Below are positions 1 through 5,468 of a DNA stretch of 5,468 nt, piece by piece; position 1 is the stretch's first letter, and each line of letters begins with the position of its first letter. The notes beneath the pieces were generated by a model. It was not told where the DNA came from, searched no databases, and saw only the letters and a list, made by a program, of their open reading frames with translations. This stretch comes from DATJLQ01 sp035509415 (lineage in GTDB: Bacteria > Pseudomonadota > Alphaproteobacteria > JACZXZ01). The DNA is taken from the NCBI GenBank assembly GCA_035509415.1, contig DATJLQ010000210.1, forward strand, positions 1 to 5,468. Direction: 5' to 3'. The position numbers and the translations under genes are program-made.

Positions 1-1538
1 TGGTCGAACAGCTCGGTCACCACCGCGAGCGCCATGCCCACGACCGCGGACACGATGAGCGCCGCCATGACCATCAGGTTCTTCCGGGGATAATAGGGTC
101 CGCCGGGCACCGTCGCGCGCGAGATGATGCGCGCATCGGGCTGCTGCAGCGACGAATCCTGCTGGATGTCCGTTTCCTTGTATTTCGACAGCAGGGTCTC
201 GTAGAGCTGCTTGTTCGCGTTGACGTCGGTCTGCAGCGACCGGATGTTGACCTCGGCCTCGTTCTGCTTCTCGAGCTTCTTCTGGAGATCGTCGACCGCG
301 GTCTGGAGATTCGTCGCCCGCACGCGCGCGATGTCGAGCTCGTTGCTCATCTCGGCCGCGATCTTCTTCGCCTCGGTCGCGATCTTCGCGCGCAGCCCGC
401 TCAGCTCCTGCTCGGTGAGCCGCACCTGCGGGAAGCCCGGCTGGTACATGGTCTTGTACTCGGCGAGCTGGGACTGGAGCTTCGCCTCCTGATCGCGCAG
501 GCTCTGGATCAGCGAATTGTTGAGCACCGCGGCGGCGGTGTCGATGTTGCCGTTCTTGAGCTGCTCCTGGACCTGGGTGTCGCGCGCTTCCTTCTCCGAG
601 AGATCGGTCTTGGCGAGGGTCAGCTCCTCGTTGAGGCGCGCGAGCTGCTGCTGCAGGATGTTGGCGCCGCCGATGTCGACGATGCCCGACTTCTTGCGGT
701 ACGCGTCGAGGCGCTGCTCGGAGTCGATCATGCGCTGGCGCAGCTCGTTGACGCGCTGGTTGAGCCAGCTGTCGGCGCGCGAGGAGATCGCCCCCTTGTT
801 GGTGAGCTGATCGAGGATGTAGAGCTCGGCGACCGTGTTGGCGCCCAGCGCCGCCATGCGCGGGTCGGTCGAGACGTATTGGATCGCGATCACGCGGCTG
901 GTCTGCGACGTCACCACCGTGAGGCCGCCGAGGAAGGTGTTGATCACGTTCTCGACCAGCTCGTCGCGCTTCTGCCCGGGCGACGGCCCGAGGGCGGGAC
1001 CCGCGTTGTCGGCGGCCGCGGTCTTCGGCTGCTCGGCGCCTTTGCCGAACAGCGCTTCCTTGAGCGGGCGCGTGATGTTGACCGCAATCAGGTTGCGCAC
1101 CGGATCGAGCAGCGAGGCGAACAGGCCCGGCTTGGGCGGAACCAGGGTCGGGTTGAAGAGGGGATTGTCGACCAGATCGAGCCGGTCGACCGCCTTGGCC
1201 GCGATGTCGCGCGAGCCGATCACCGCCGCCTGGGTGTCGGCGGTCAGCTCGTCCTCGACCAGGCCGGGGGCGACCTGCTGGAACGGCGTGATGTTGTTCT
1301 GGCTCGGCTCGACGATGATGCGCGTCTCGGCGCGGTAGAGCGGGGTCGCCTGGTTGACGATCAGGGTCGCGAGGCTGGTGATGACGAACATCACGCCCAG
1401 GATCATGAGCTTGCGGCGCTTCAGGATCGCGAGGATCCGGCGCACGTCGAACTGATTCTCGGCCGTGCCCTGGAACAACGGGCTCTGCTCGGTCGCGACT
1501 TCCAGCCCGGGATACTGACGACGAGACTCGATCGACAT
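1..1538 (-). CDS. Wzz/GumC/ExoP-type exopolysaccharide chain-length and export protein (partial, 3' end off window)
   Basis: Seen: reading the minus strand from ATG at 1538 gives 512 codons with no stop. A short cytoplasmic N-terminus leads into a Wzz-like region beginning near residue 29 (NQFDVRRILAILKRRK). Membrane segment 1 lies at about 44-62. Long Glu/Gln/Lys/Leu-rich coiled-coil stretches lie at about 253-320 and 345-430. The motif YQPGFPQV (365-372) matches the family's Y-x-P-x-x-P-x-V site. The proline-rich VPGGPYYPRK (477-486) precedes membrane segment 2 (about 487-507). Family knowledge: these inner-membrane polysaccharide co-polymerases control chain length and export of capsule or exopolysaccharide, working with a Wzy polymerase and an outer-membrane Wza-type channel. 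Many alphaproteobacterial members carry a C-terminal BY-kinase domain, but the window ends before it could be seen. Start: ATG 1538 is preferred. In-frame GTG codons at 1550 and 1559 are alternatives; GGAG at 1553-1550 lies 11 nt before the ATG, slightly far. It is divergent from kdp. Confidence 0.9.
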   Translation of the reverse strand, partial: MSIESRRQYPGLEVATEQSPLFQGTAENQFDVRRILAILKRRKLMILGVMFVITSLATLIVNQATPLYRAETRIIVEPSQNNITPFQQVAPGLVEDELTADTQAAVIGSRDIAAKAVDRLDLVDNPLFNPTLVPPKPGLFASLLDPVRNLIAVNITRPLKEALFGKGAEQPKTAAADNAGPALGPSPGQKRDELVENVINTFLGGLTVVTSQTSRVIAIQYVSTDPRMAALGANTVAELYILDQLTNKGAISSRADSWLNQRVNELRQRMIDSEQRLDAYRKKSGIVDIGGANILQQQLARLNEELTLAKTDLSEKEARDTQVQEQLKNGNIDTAAAVLNNSLIQSLRDQEAKLQSQLAEYKTMYQPGFPQVRLTEQELSGLRAKIATEAKKIAAEMSNELDIARVRATNLQTAVDDLQKKLEKQNEAEVNIRSLQTDVNANKQLYETLLSKYKETDIQQDSSLQQPDARIISRATVPGGPYYPRKNLMVMAALIVSAVVGMALAVVTELFD

Positions 1539-1655
1539 GATATTGCTCACTCCGCCCACCGACTTCGCTCGAACCTTCCGGTTCCTTGGGGCGAACCGCC
1601 GCCGGCCTGCGCGCCGACACCGATTTGCCTCATCCCATCCGTCCGCCGCGCGCCC

Positions 1656-1717
1656 CGTTGCAGAATGCAACGCAGTTTGCTCACGAGGGCGAGAAACTCG
1701 CAAGAATCAAGCGATTC
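1656..1717 (-). repeat. Cluster of three tight inverted repeats in the polysaccharide-gene leader
   Basis: Three perfect dyads sit in 62 nt. In the minus-strand (transcript) sense they are GAATC-GCTT-GATTC (1717-1704), GCGAG-TTT-CTCGC (1701-1689) and CGTTGCA-TTC-TGCAACG (1672-1656). Their loops are only 4, 3 and 3 nt, so each could fold as an RNA hairpin or serve as an operator. None is followed by a T-run, so they are not classical terminators. They lie about 118-179 nt upstream of the start codon at 1538 and downstream of the candidate promoter. Function is unknown. Confidence 0.45.
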
Positions 1718-1812
1718 CTGGTGATCTGCCGACGGTCGAGACGATACCTCGCAAGTTCCGTGCCGAGCCTTGGGCCCGGTCGGGAATGAGGCCGGGAGTG
1801 TGCGGAACCGTT

Positions 1813-1843
1813 GTTATATGGCGATTACCTTGGCAAAGGTCAA
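1813..1843 (-). promoter_or_regulatory. Candidate sigma-70-like promoter for the polysaccharide gene
   Basis: On the minus strand, TTGACC (1843-1838, five of six consensus bases) is followed after 19 nt by TATAAC (1818-1813, five of six). The spacer is 2 nt longer than ideal. If used, it would give a leader of roughly 265-270 nt before the ATG at 1538, containing the inverted-repeat cluster. It is the best promoter-like pair I found in the intergenic region, but it is only a sequence match. Confidence 0.35.
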
Positions 1844-1933
1844 TCCGTGCTGGTCTCGCGGAGCCGCGCCAAACCATTGATATAGCACAAATATTTTCCG
1901 GCGCACTGGGGCGCGACCGGGGCAGGATGAGGA

Positions 1934-1960
1934 CCCGGCCCAAGGCGGCGTGCGGCCGGG
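1934..1960 (+). repeat. GC-rich stem-loop upstream of kdp
   Basis: CCCGGCC (1934-1940) and GGCCGGG (1954-1960) form a perfect 7-bp inverted repeat around a 13-nt loop, about 115 nt before the first small gene of the kdp operon. No T-run follows, so it is not an intrinsic terminator. In DNA this rich in G and C such arms can arise by chance, so a role in the kdp leader is only possible. Confidence 0.25.
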
Positions 1961-1978
1961 CGAGGGTCGCGGCCGTAT

Positions 1979-1990
1979 TAACGGGCGTTA
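1979..1990. repeat. Short dyad TAACG-GG-CGTTA upstream of kdp
   Basis: Perfect 5-bp arms flank a 2-nt centre, 85 nt before the ATG at 2076 and in a part less GC-rich than its surroundings. The shape fits a small operator half-site pair, but the arms are short and no regulator can be named. It does not look like the T-rich E. coli KdpE site. Confidence 0.2.
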
Positions 1991-2059
1991 CTCGCGCGCA
2001 GGCAAAATCCATATCGAATTTTTATGCGCTTCGGGCCTATCACCCTGCCGCCCCCGATT

Positions 2060-2068
2060 GGAGGAGGG
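2060..2068 (+). promoter_or_regulatory. Strong ribosome binding site of the first kdp-operon gene
   Basis: GGAGGAGGG lies 7 nt before the ATG at 2076. It is a near-perfect Shine-Dalgarno match and much stronger than those of kdpA or kdpB. It is the main evidence that the 27-codon reading frame is translated. Confidence 0.75.
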
Positions 2069-2075
2069 TTCGAAG

Positions 2076-2159
2076 ATGATGGACGCGCTCATGATTGCCC
2101 TCGGGACCGGCGCCTTCGCGTTGCTGCTCGGCTACGCCGCGCTGTGCGGAAGATTGTGA
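2076..2159 (+). CDS. 27-residue single-span membrane microprotein preceding kdpF
   Basis: Seen: ATG ATG start, 27 codons, TGA at 2157-2159, with a near-ideal Shine-Dalgarno 7 nt upstream. The protein has one hydrophobic stretch at about residues 5-23 (ALMIALGTGAFALLLGYAA) and a short basic tail, LCGRL. Its stop codon overlaps the Shine-Dalgarno of kdpF (GAGG, 2158-2161), and only 7 bp separate the two genes, suggesting translational coupling. From memory, not checked: similar 25-30-residue proteins ending in a Y-x(3)-C-x-R-L-like tail stand just before kdpF in many bacteria and are usually left unannotated or called hypothetical. It is not KdpF itself, because the next frame matches KdpF better. 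Inferred role: a small membrane protein of the Kdp complex or of its regulation. A purely leader-peptide role is an alternative. ATG 2079 is an equally usable start. Confidence 0.72.
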   Translation: MMDALMIALGTGAFALLLGYAALCGRL

Positions 2160-2166
2160 GGCCACG

Positions 2167-2256
2167 ATGACGATCGATCTCATCCTCGGCGGCGCGGTGG
2201 CGCTCGCCCTCCTCGCCTACCTCGTATTCGCGCTGGTTCGCCCGGAACGCTTCTGA
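2167..2256 (+). CDS. kdpF: K+-transporting ATPase small subunit KdpF
   Basis: The frame encodes 29 residues, the same length as E. coli KdpF. It has one membrane span (about residues 4-23) and the family pattern of a hydrophobic run, then Y-L-V-F-A-L-V and a C-terminal RPERF (E. coli ends in a similar A-L-x-x-A-E-A-F). Family knowledge: KdpF sits in the inner membrane at the KdpA/KdpB interface and stabilises the KdpFABC complex, partly replaceable by lipid. Its Shine-Dalgarno GAGG (2158-2161) overlaps the stop of the preceding microprotein gene. kdpA follows after 40 bp. Position immediately before kdpA makes the call firm despite the small size. Confidence 0.9.
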   Translation: MTIDLILGGAVALALLAYLVFALVRPERF

Positions 2257-2286
2257 CGCGCGCCGCGCCCGCTCGCTTCGGCGCTT

Positions 2287-2290
2287 GGAG
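2287..2290 (+). promoter_or_regulatory. kdpA ribosome binding site that decides the start
   Basis: GGAG lies 6 nt before ATG 2297. An in-frame TTG at 2285 could extend the protein by four residues, but it overlaps this Shine-Dalgarno sequence and has none of its own, so ATG 2297 is the preferred start. Confidence 0.7.
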
Positions 2291-2296
2291 CCTCAA

Positions 2297-4024
2297 ATGA
2301 CCGTCGACGGTTTAGCCCAGATCGCGCTCTACTTCGCGCTCATCGTGCTCGTCACCAAGCCGCTCGGCGGCTACATGACGCGCGTATTCGCGGGCGAGCG
2401 CACTTTTCTCGCGCCCGTGCTCCGGCCCATCGAGCGCGGCTTCTACCGGCTCGCCGGGGTCGACCCCGAGCAGGATCAGCATTGGCTGACCTACGCGGCT
2501 GCCATGCTCCTGTTCAACTTCGCGGGCTTCCTCCTGGTCTATCTCCTCGAGCGCGTCCAGGCCTATTTGCCGCTCAATCCCCAGGGCATGGCCAACGTCT
2601 CGCCCGACCTCGCCTTCAACACCGCCATCAGCTTCGCCACCAACACCAACTGGCAGAACTACGGCGGCGAAGGGACCATGAGCTATCTGACCCAGATGGC
2701 GGCGCTCACGGTGCAGAATTTCTGCTCGGCCGCGACCGGCATCGTACTCGCGATCGCCCTCGTGCGCGGCTTCGCGCGCCGCTCGGCCAAGGGGATCGGC
2801 AATTTCTGGGCCGACGTCACGCGCTGCACCTTCTACATCCTGATGCCGATCTCGGTCGTCGCGGCGCTGGTGCTGGTCTGGCAAGGCGTGCCGCAGACGC
2901 TCGGCGCCTATGTCGACGCGACCACCCTCGAGGGCGCCAAGCAGACGATCGCCCTCGGCCCGGTCGCGTCCCAGATCGCGATCAAGATGCTGGGCACCAA
3001 CGGCGGCGGATTCTTCAACGCCAACGCGGCCCATCCGTTCGAGAACCCGACGCCGCTCGCGAACTACGTCCAGATGATCCTGATGATCGCGATCAGCGCG
3101 GCGCTCACCAACGTCTTCGGCCGCATGGTCGGCAACCAGAAGCAGGGCTGGGCGCTGTTCGGCGCGATGGCGATCCTCTCGGTCGCGGGCGTGCTCGTGC
3201 TCTACCACGCCGAGGCGGCCGGCAATCCCGCCTTCGCCCATTTCGGCGTCGACCAGACGCCGAGCCTCGAGCAGGCGGGCGGCAACATGGAAGGGAAAGA
3301 GGTGCGCTTCGGCATCGCCGACACCGCTCTCTTCGCGACCCTCACCACCGACGCCTCCTGCGGCGCCGTCAACGGCATGCATGACAGCTTCACGCCCATC
3401 GGCGGCCTGGTGCCGCTCGTCAACATCGAGCTCGGCGAGGTGATCTGGGGCGGCGTCGGCTCCGGCCTCTACGGCATGTTCGTGTTCGCCATCGTGACCC
3501 TCTTCATCGCCGGCCTCATGGTCGGGCGCACGCCGGAATATGTGGGGAAGAAGCTCGAATCGCGCGAGGTCAAGATGACCATGCTCGCGTTCCTGGTGCT
3601 CCCGCTTTCGATCCTCGGCTTCACCGCGCTGGCGAGCGTGTTGCCGGCGGGCCTCGCCGGAATCGCGAATAACGGGCCTCACGGCTTCACCGAGATCCTC
3701 TACGCCTACTCCTCGACCACGGGGAACAACGGCAGCGCCTTCGCCGGCCTCAACGGCAACACGATGTTCTACAACCTCACCCTCGCCGCCGCGATGCTGA
3801 TCGGCCGCTTCGTCATGGTGGTCCCGCTCCTCGCCGTCGCGGGCTCGCTCGCGGCGAAGAAGATCGTGCCACCCTCGGCCGGCACCTTCCCGACCGACAA
3901 CGGCCTGTTCGTGGCGCTGCTCGTGGGCGTGATCCTGATCACGGTCGGCCTCACCTACTTCGCCGCGTTGTCGCTCGGGCCGGGGATCGAGCAGATCTTC
4001 ATGAACTCGGGCAAGCTGTTCTGA
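2297..4024 (+). CDS. kdpA: K+-transporting ATPase channel-like subunit KdpA
   Basis: Complete at 575 residues; E. coli KdpA has 557. KdpA is the inner-membrane, K+-channel-like subunit that selects K+ and passes it through a tunnel to KdpB. All four selectivity-filter/pore signatures are present: TNTNWQNYGGE (115-125), GTNGGGFFNANAAHPFEN (233-250), SCGAVNGMHDSF (354-365) and TGNNGSAFAGL (475-485). Other family hallmarks are KPLGGYM (21-27), EGKEVRFG (332-339), GRTPEY (410-415, whose Arg411 corresponds to E. coli Arg400) and GRF (503-505, Arg504 corresponding to E. coli Arg493). Multiple hydrophobic segments fit the ten-helix fold. No filter residue is missing and the frame is intact, so it should be functional. 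Regulation in known kdp operons is by the KdpD/KdpE two-component system, whose genes are not in the window. kdpB follows after 31 bp. Confidence 0.98.
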   Translation: MTVDGLAQIALYFALIVLVTKPLGGYMTRVFAGERTFLAPVLRPIERGFYRLAGVDPEQDQHWLTYAAAMLLFNFAGFLLVYLLERVQAYLPLNPQGMANVSPDLAFNTAISFATNTNWQNYGGEGTMSYLTQMAALTVQNFCSAATGIVLAIALVRGFARRSAKGIGNFWADVTRCTFYILMPISVVAALVLVWQGVPQTLGAYVDATTLEGAKQTIALGPVASQIAIKMLGTNGGGFFNANAAHPFENPTPLANYVQMILMIAISAALTNVFGRMVGNQKQGWALFGAMAILSVAGVLVLYHAEAAGNPAFAHFGVDQTPSLEQAGGNMEGKEVRFGIADTALFATLTTDASCGAVNGMHDSFTPIGGLVPLVNIELGEVIWGGVGSGLYGMFVFAIVTLFIAGLMVGRTPEYVGKKLESREVKMTMLAFLVLPLSILGFTALASVLPAGLAGIANNGPHGFTEILYAYSSTTGNNGSAFAGLNGNTMFYNLTLAAAMLIGRFVMVVPLLAVAGSLAAKKIVPPSAGTFPTDNGLFVALLVGVILITVGLTYFAALSLGPGIEQIFMNSGKLF

Positions 4025-4055
4025 CGCCAACGCCGCCTTTATCGAGAGCAAGACC

Positions 4056-5468
4056 ATGAACGCCAAATCCAGAGCCGCCGCCGCGTCCCATCGGGCCACG
4101 ATCGGCATCGACCGCGCGACCTTGATCGGCGCGATCGTCGACTCCTTCCGCAAGCTCGATCCGCGCACGCTGATCAAGAACCCGGTCATCTTCGTGACCG
4201 AGGTGGTGGCGGCGCTCACCACCGTGCTGCTGGTGCGCGACCTCGCGGCCGGCGGCGGGCATTTCGGCTTCAACGTCCAGATCACCATCTGGCTCTGGTT
4301 CACGGTCCTGTTCGCGAACTTCGCCGAGGCGGTGGCGGAGGGACGCGGCAAGGCCCAGGCCGAAGCGCTGCGCCGCACGCGCACCGAGACCAAGGCGAAG
4401 CGACTTCCGGACGCCAAGACGCGCCGCTTCGAGGAAGTGTCGGCCCTCGCCTTGAAGCCGAACGATCTGGTGCTGGTCGAGGCGGGCGACATCGTGCCCG
4501 GCGACGGCGACGTCGTCGAAGGCGTGGCCTCGGTCGACGAGTCCGCGATCACCGGCGAGTCGGCGCCCGTGATCCGCGAGAGCGGCGGCGACCGCTCGGC
4601 GGTGACCGGCGGGACGCGCGTGCTTTCGGACTGGATCGTGGTGCGCATCACGGCGGCCCACGGCTCGAGCTTTCTCGACCGCATGATCGCGTTGGTCGAG
4701 GGTGCGGTGCGCCAGAAGACGCCCAACGAGATCGCGCTCAACATCCTGCTCGCGGGCATGACCATCATCTTCGTCTTCGCGGTGTGCTCGATCCCGAGCT
4801 TCGCGGCCTATGCCGGCGGCTCGGTCTCGGTGATCGTGCTGGTGGCGCTCTTCGTATGCCTGATCCCGACCACGATCGGCGCGCTTTTGTCCGCGATCGG
4901 CATCGCGGGCATGGACCGGCTGGTCAAGTTCAACGTGCTCGCCATGTCCGGGCGCTCGGTCGAGGCGGCGGGCGACGTCGACACGCTGCTGCTCGACAAG
5001 ACCGGCACCATCACCTACGGCAACCGCATGGCGACCGAGTTCCTTCCGGTTCCCGGCGTTTCGGTCGACGATCTCGCCTCCGCGGCGCTCGCCTCGAGCC
5101 TCGCCGACGAAACGCCCGAGGGGCGTTCGATCGTCGCGCTCGCCAAGGGCGAATATGCGCTCCCCGAGCCCAAGTTCGACAGCGCGAAAACCACCATCGT
5201 GCCTTTCGCCGCGCAGACGCGGCTCTCCGGCGTCGACGCGCCGGGTCGCTCGATCCGCAAGGGGGCCGTCGACTCGACGCTTCGCTATCTGAAGCTCGCT
5301 TCCGAGCACGCGCCGCCCGCCTTCAAACAGGCGGTCGACAAGGTGGCGATGACCGGCGGCACACCGCTCGCGGTCGCTGAGAACGGCAGGCTGCTCGGCG
5401 TCGTGCATCTGAAGGACGTGGTCAAGCCCGGCATCAAGGAGCGTTTCGCCGCCCTGCCGGCGATGGGG
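4056..5468 (+). CDS. kdpB: K+-transporting P-type ATPase catalytic subunit KdpB (partial, 3' end off window)
   Basis: Seen: 471 codons from ATG 4056 to the window edge without a stop; E. coli KdpB has 682 residues, so about two thirds is present. Order of parts: a variable N-terminus; membrane segments 1-2 (about 43-60 and 74-92); the actuator domain with TGES at 166-169; segments 3-4 (about 226-246 and 257-283) with the ion-site motif PTTIG (271-275); the phosphorylation loop DKTGT (314-318, catalytic Asp314, E. coli Asp307); then the nucleotide-binding domain with ETPEGRSI (352-359), PF at 383-384 (Phe384, E. coli Phe377) and RKGAV (401-405, Lys402, E. coli Lys395). The distal TGDGxND hinge and last helices lie outside. 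Role: ATP hydrolysis driving K+ uptake in the KdpFABC complex, including the Ser of TGES at which E. coli KdpB is inhibited by phosphorylation. A modest Shine-Dalgarno, GAGAG (4044-4048), lies 7 nt before the start. Confidence 0.97.
   Translation, partial: MNAKSRAAAASHRATIGIDRATLIGAIVDSFRKLDPRTLIKNPVIFVTEVVAALTTVLLVRDLAAGGGHFGFNVQITIWLWFTVLFANFAEAVAEGRGKAQAEALRRTRTETKAKRLPDAKTRRFEEVSALALKPNDLVLVEAGDIVPGDGDVVEGVASVDESAITGESAPVIRESGGDRSAVTGGTRVLSDWIVVRITAAHGSSFLDRMIALVEGAVRQKTPNEIALNILLAGMTIIFVFAVCSIPSFAAYAGGSVSVIVLVALFVCLIPTTIGALLSAIGIAGMDRLVKFNVLAMSGRSVEAAGDVDTLLLDKTGTITYGNRMATEFLPVPGVSVDDLASAALASSLADETPEGRSIVALAKGEYALPEPKFDSAKTTIVPFAAQTRLSGVDAPGRSIRKGAVDSTLRYLKLASEHAPPAFKQAVDKVAMTGGTPLAVAENGRLLGVVHLKDVVKPGIKERFAALPAMG

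Larger units (their letters stand above)
1539..2075. other. Divergent intergenic region between the polysaccharide gene and kdp operon
   Basis: This 537-bp stretch separates two genes read outward, so promoters for both must lie here or within it, and no terminator is expected. It is open in several frames only because the DNA is GC-rich. None of those translations resembles a known protein or has a good ribosome site. Base composition is uneven: there is an AT-rich island at about 1871-1897 (including the palindrome AAATATTT at 1889-1896) and another low-GC patch at about 2002-2026. These are the likeliest places for promoter or KdpE-type regulator binding on the kdp side, but I could not find a convincing -35/-10 pair reading toward kdp. 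Specific sites are listed separately. Confidence 0.8.

Noticed and set aside
879..1724. Plus-strand frames opposite the polysaccharide gene (also 211-492, 517-810, 835-1338)
   Set aside because: They are antisense to a recognised coding sequence with coiled-coil and Wzz features and have no recognisable domains of their own.
1707..2012. 101-codon minus-strand frame in the intergenic region
   Set aside because: No Shine-Dalgarno of note, no recognisable domain, and it would overlap the promoter candidate for the polysaccharide gene. An unknown small protein cannot be fully excluded.
1537..2079. 180-codon plus-strand frame spanning the intergenic region
   Set aside because: Composition is Arg/Ala-rich filler, there is no family match, and it ends over the start of the microprotein gene. 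It is open by GC bias.
2265..2284. Inverted repeat GCGCC...GGCGC between kdpF and kdpA as a terminator or attenuator
   Set aside because: Five-base G/C arms with a 10-nt loop and no T-run, in GC-rich DNA; it may well be chance.
2482..3384. Plus-strand 300-codon frame inside kdpA
   Set aside because: Arg/Ala/His-rich out-of-frame reading of kdpA; the kdpA frame carries all family motifs.
2312..4768. Very long minus-strand open frame (818 codons) antisense to kdpA and kdpB
   Set aside because: It crosses two unmistakable genes. Its translation is rich in Arg, Glu, Asp, His and Ala in a repetitive way typical of the complement of GC-biased codons. It matches no family I recognise, and it is best explained as a shadow.
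3999..5408. Minus-strand open frame of 469 codons antisense to kdpB
   Set aside because: Same low-complexity Arg/Asp/His/Gly composition, lies opposite conserved KdpB motifs, and has no ribosome site or domain.
1..5468. CRISPR array, insertion sequence, tRNA, rRNA or a novel defence system
   Set aside because: No spaced direct repeats, transposase frame, terminal repeats, cloverleaf or toxin/antitoxin-like pair was seen; every sizeable block of coding sequence is a known housekeeping or stress-response family.

Overview
The window reads as GC-rich chromosomal DNA from a proteobacterium, most likely an alphaproteobacterium. The strong G/C third-position preference and the KdpA sequence, which from memory resembles Bradyrhizobium-type KdpA, point that way. 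The genus cannot be fixed from the sequence alone.

There are two divergent units. On the minus strand, positions 1-1538 hold the first 512 codons of a Wzz/GumC/ExoP-type polysaccharide co-polymerase. The gene runs off the left edge just after its second membrane segment, so it is unknown whether a tyrosine-kinase domain follows. On the plus strand, from 2076 to the right edge, lies the start of a kdp operon for ATP-driven high-affinity potassium uptake: a 27-residue single-span microprotein, kdpF (29 residues), complete kdpA (575 residues) and the first 471 codons of kdpB. kdpC and probably kdpD/kdpE are expected to the right but are not seen.

The 537-bp divergent region (1539-2075) holds no convincing protein gene. 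On the polysaccharide side it has a candidate sigma-70-like promoter and a 62-nt cluster of three tight inverted repeats in the predicted leader. On the kdp side it has an AT-rich island, a GC-rich stem-loop, a short dyad and a very strong Shine-Dalgarno sequence.

In the Kdp complex, KdpA selects and admits K+, KdpB hydrolyses ATP, and KdpF (with KdpC) stabilises the assembly. The four kdp-side genes are tightly spaced (7, 40 and 31 bp) and surely co-transcribed. The window is mostly ordinary. The least described items are the microprotein ahead of kdpF and the hairpin cluster in the polysaccharide-gene leader. I found no mobile element, CRISPR array, tRNA or rRNA.
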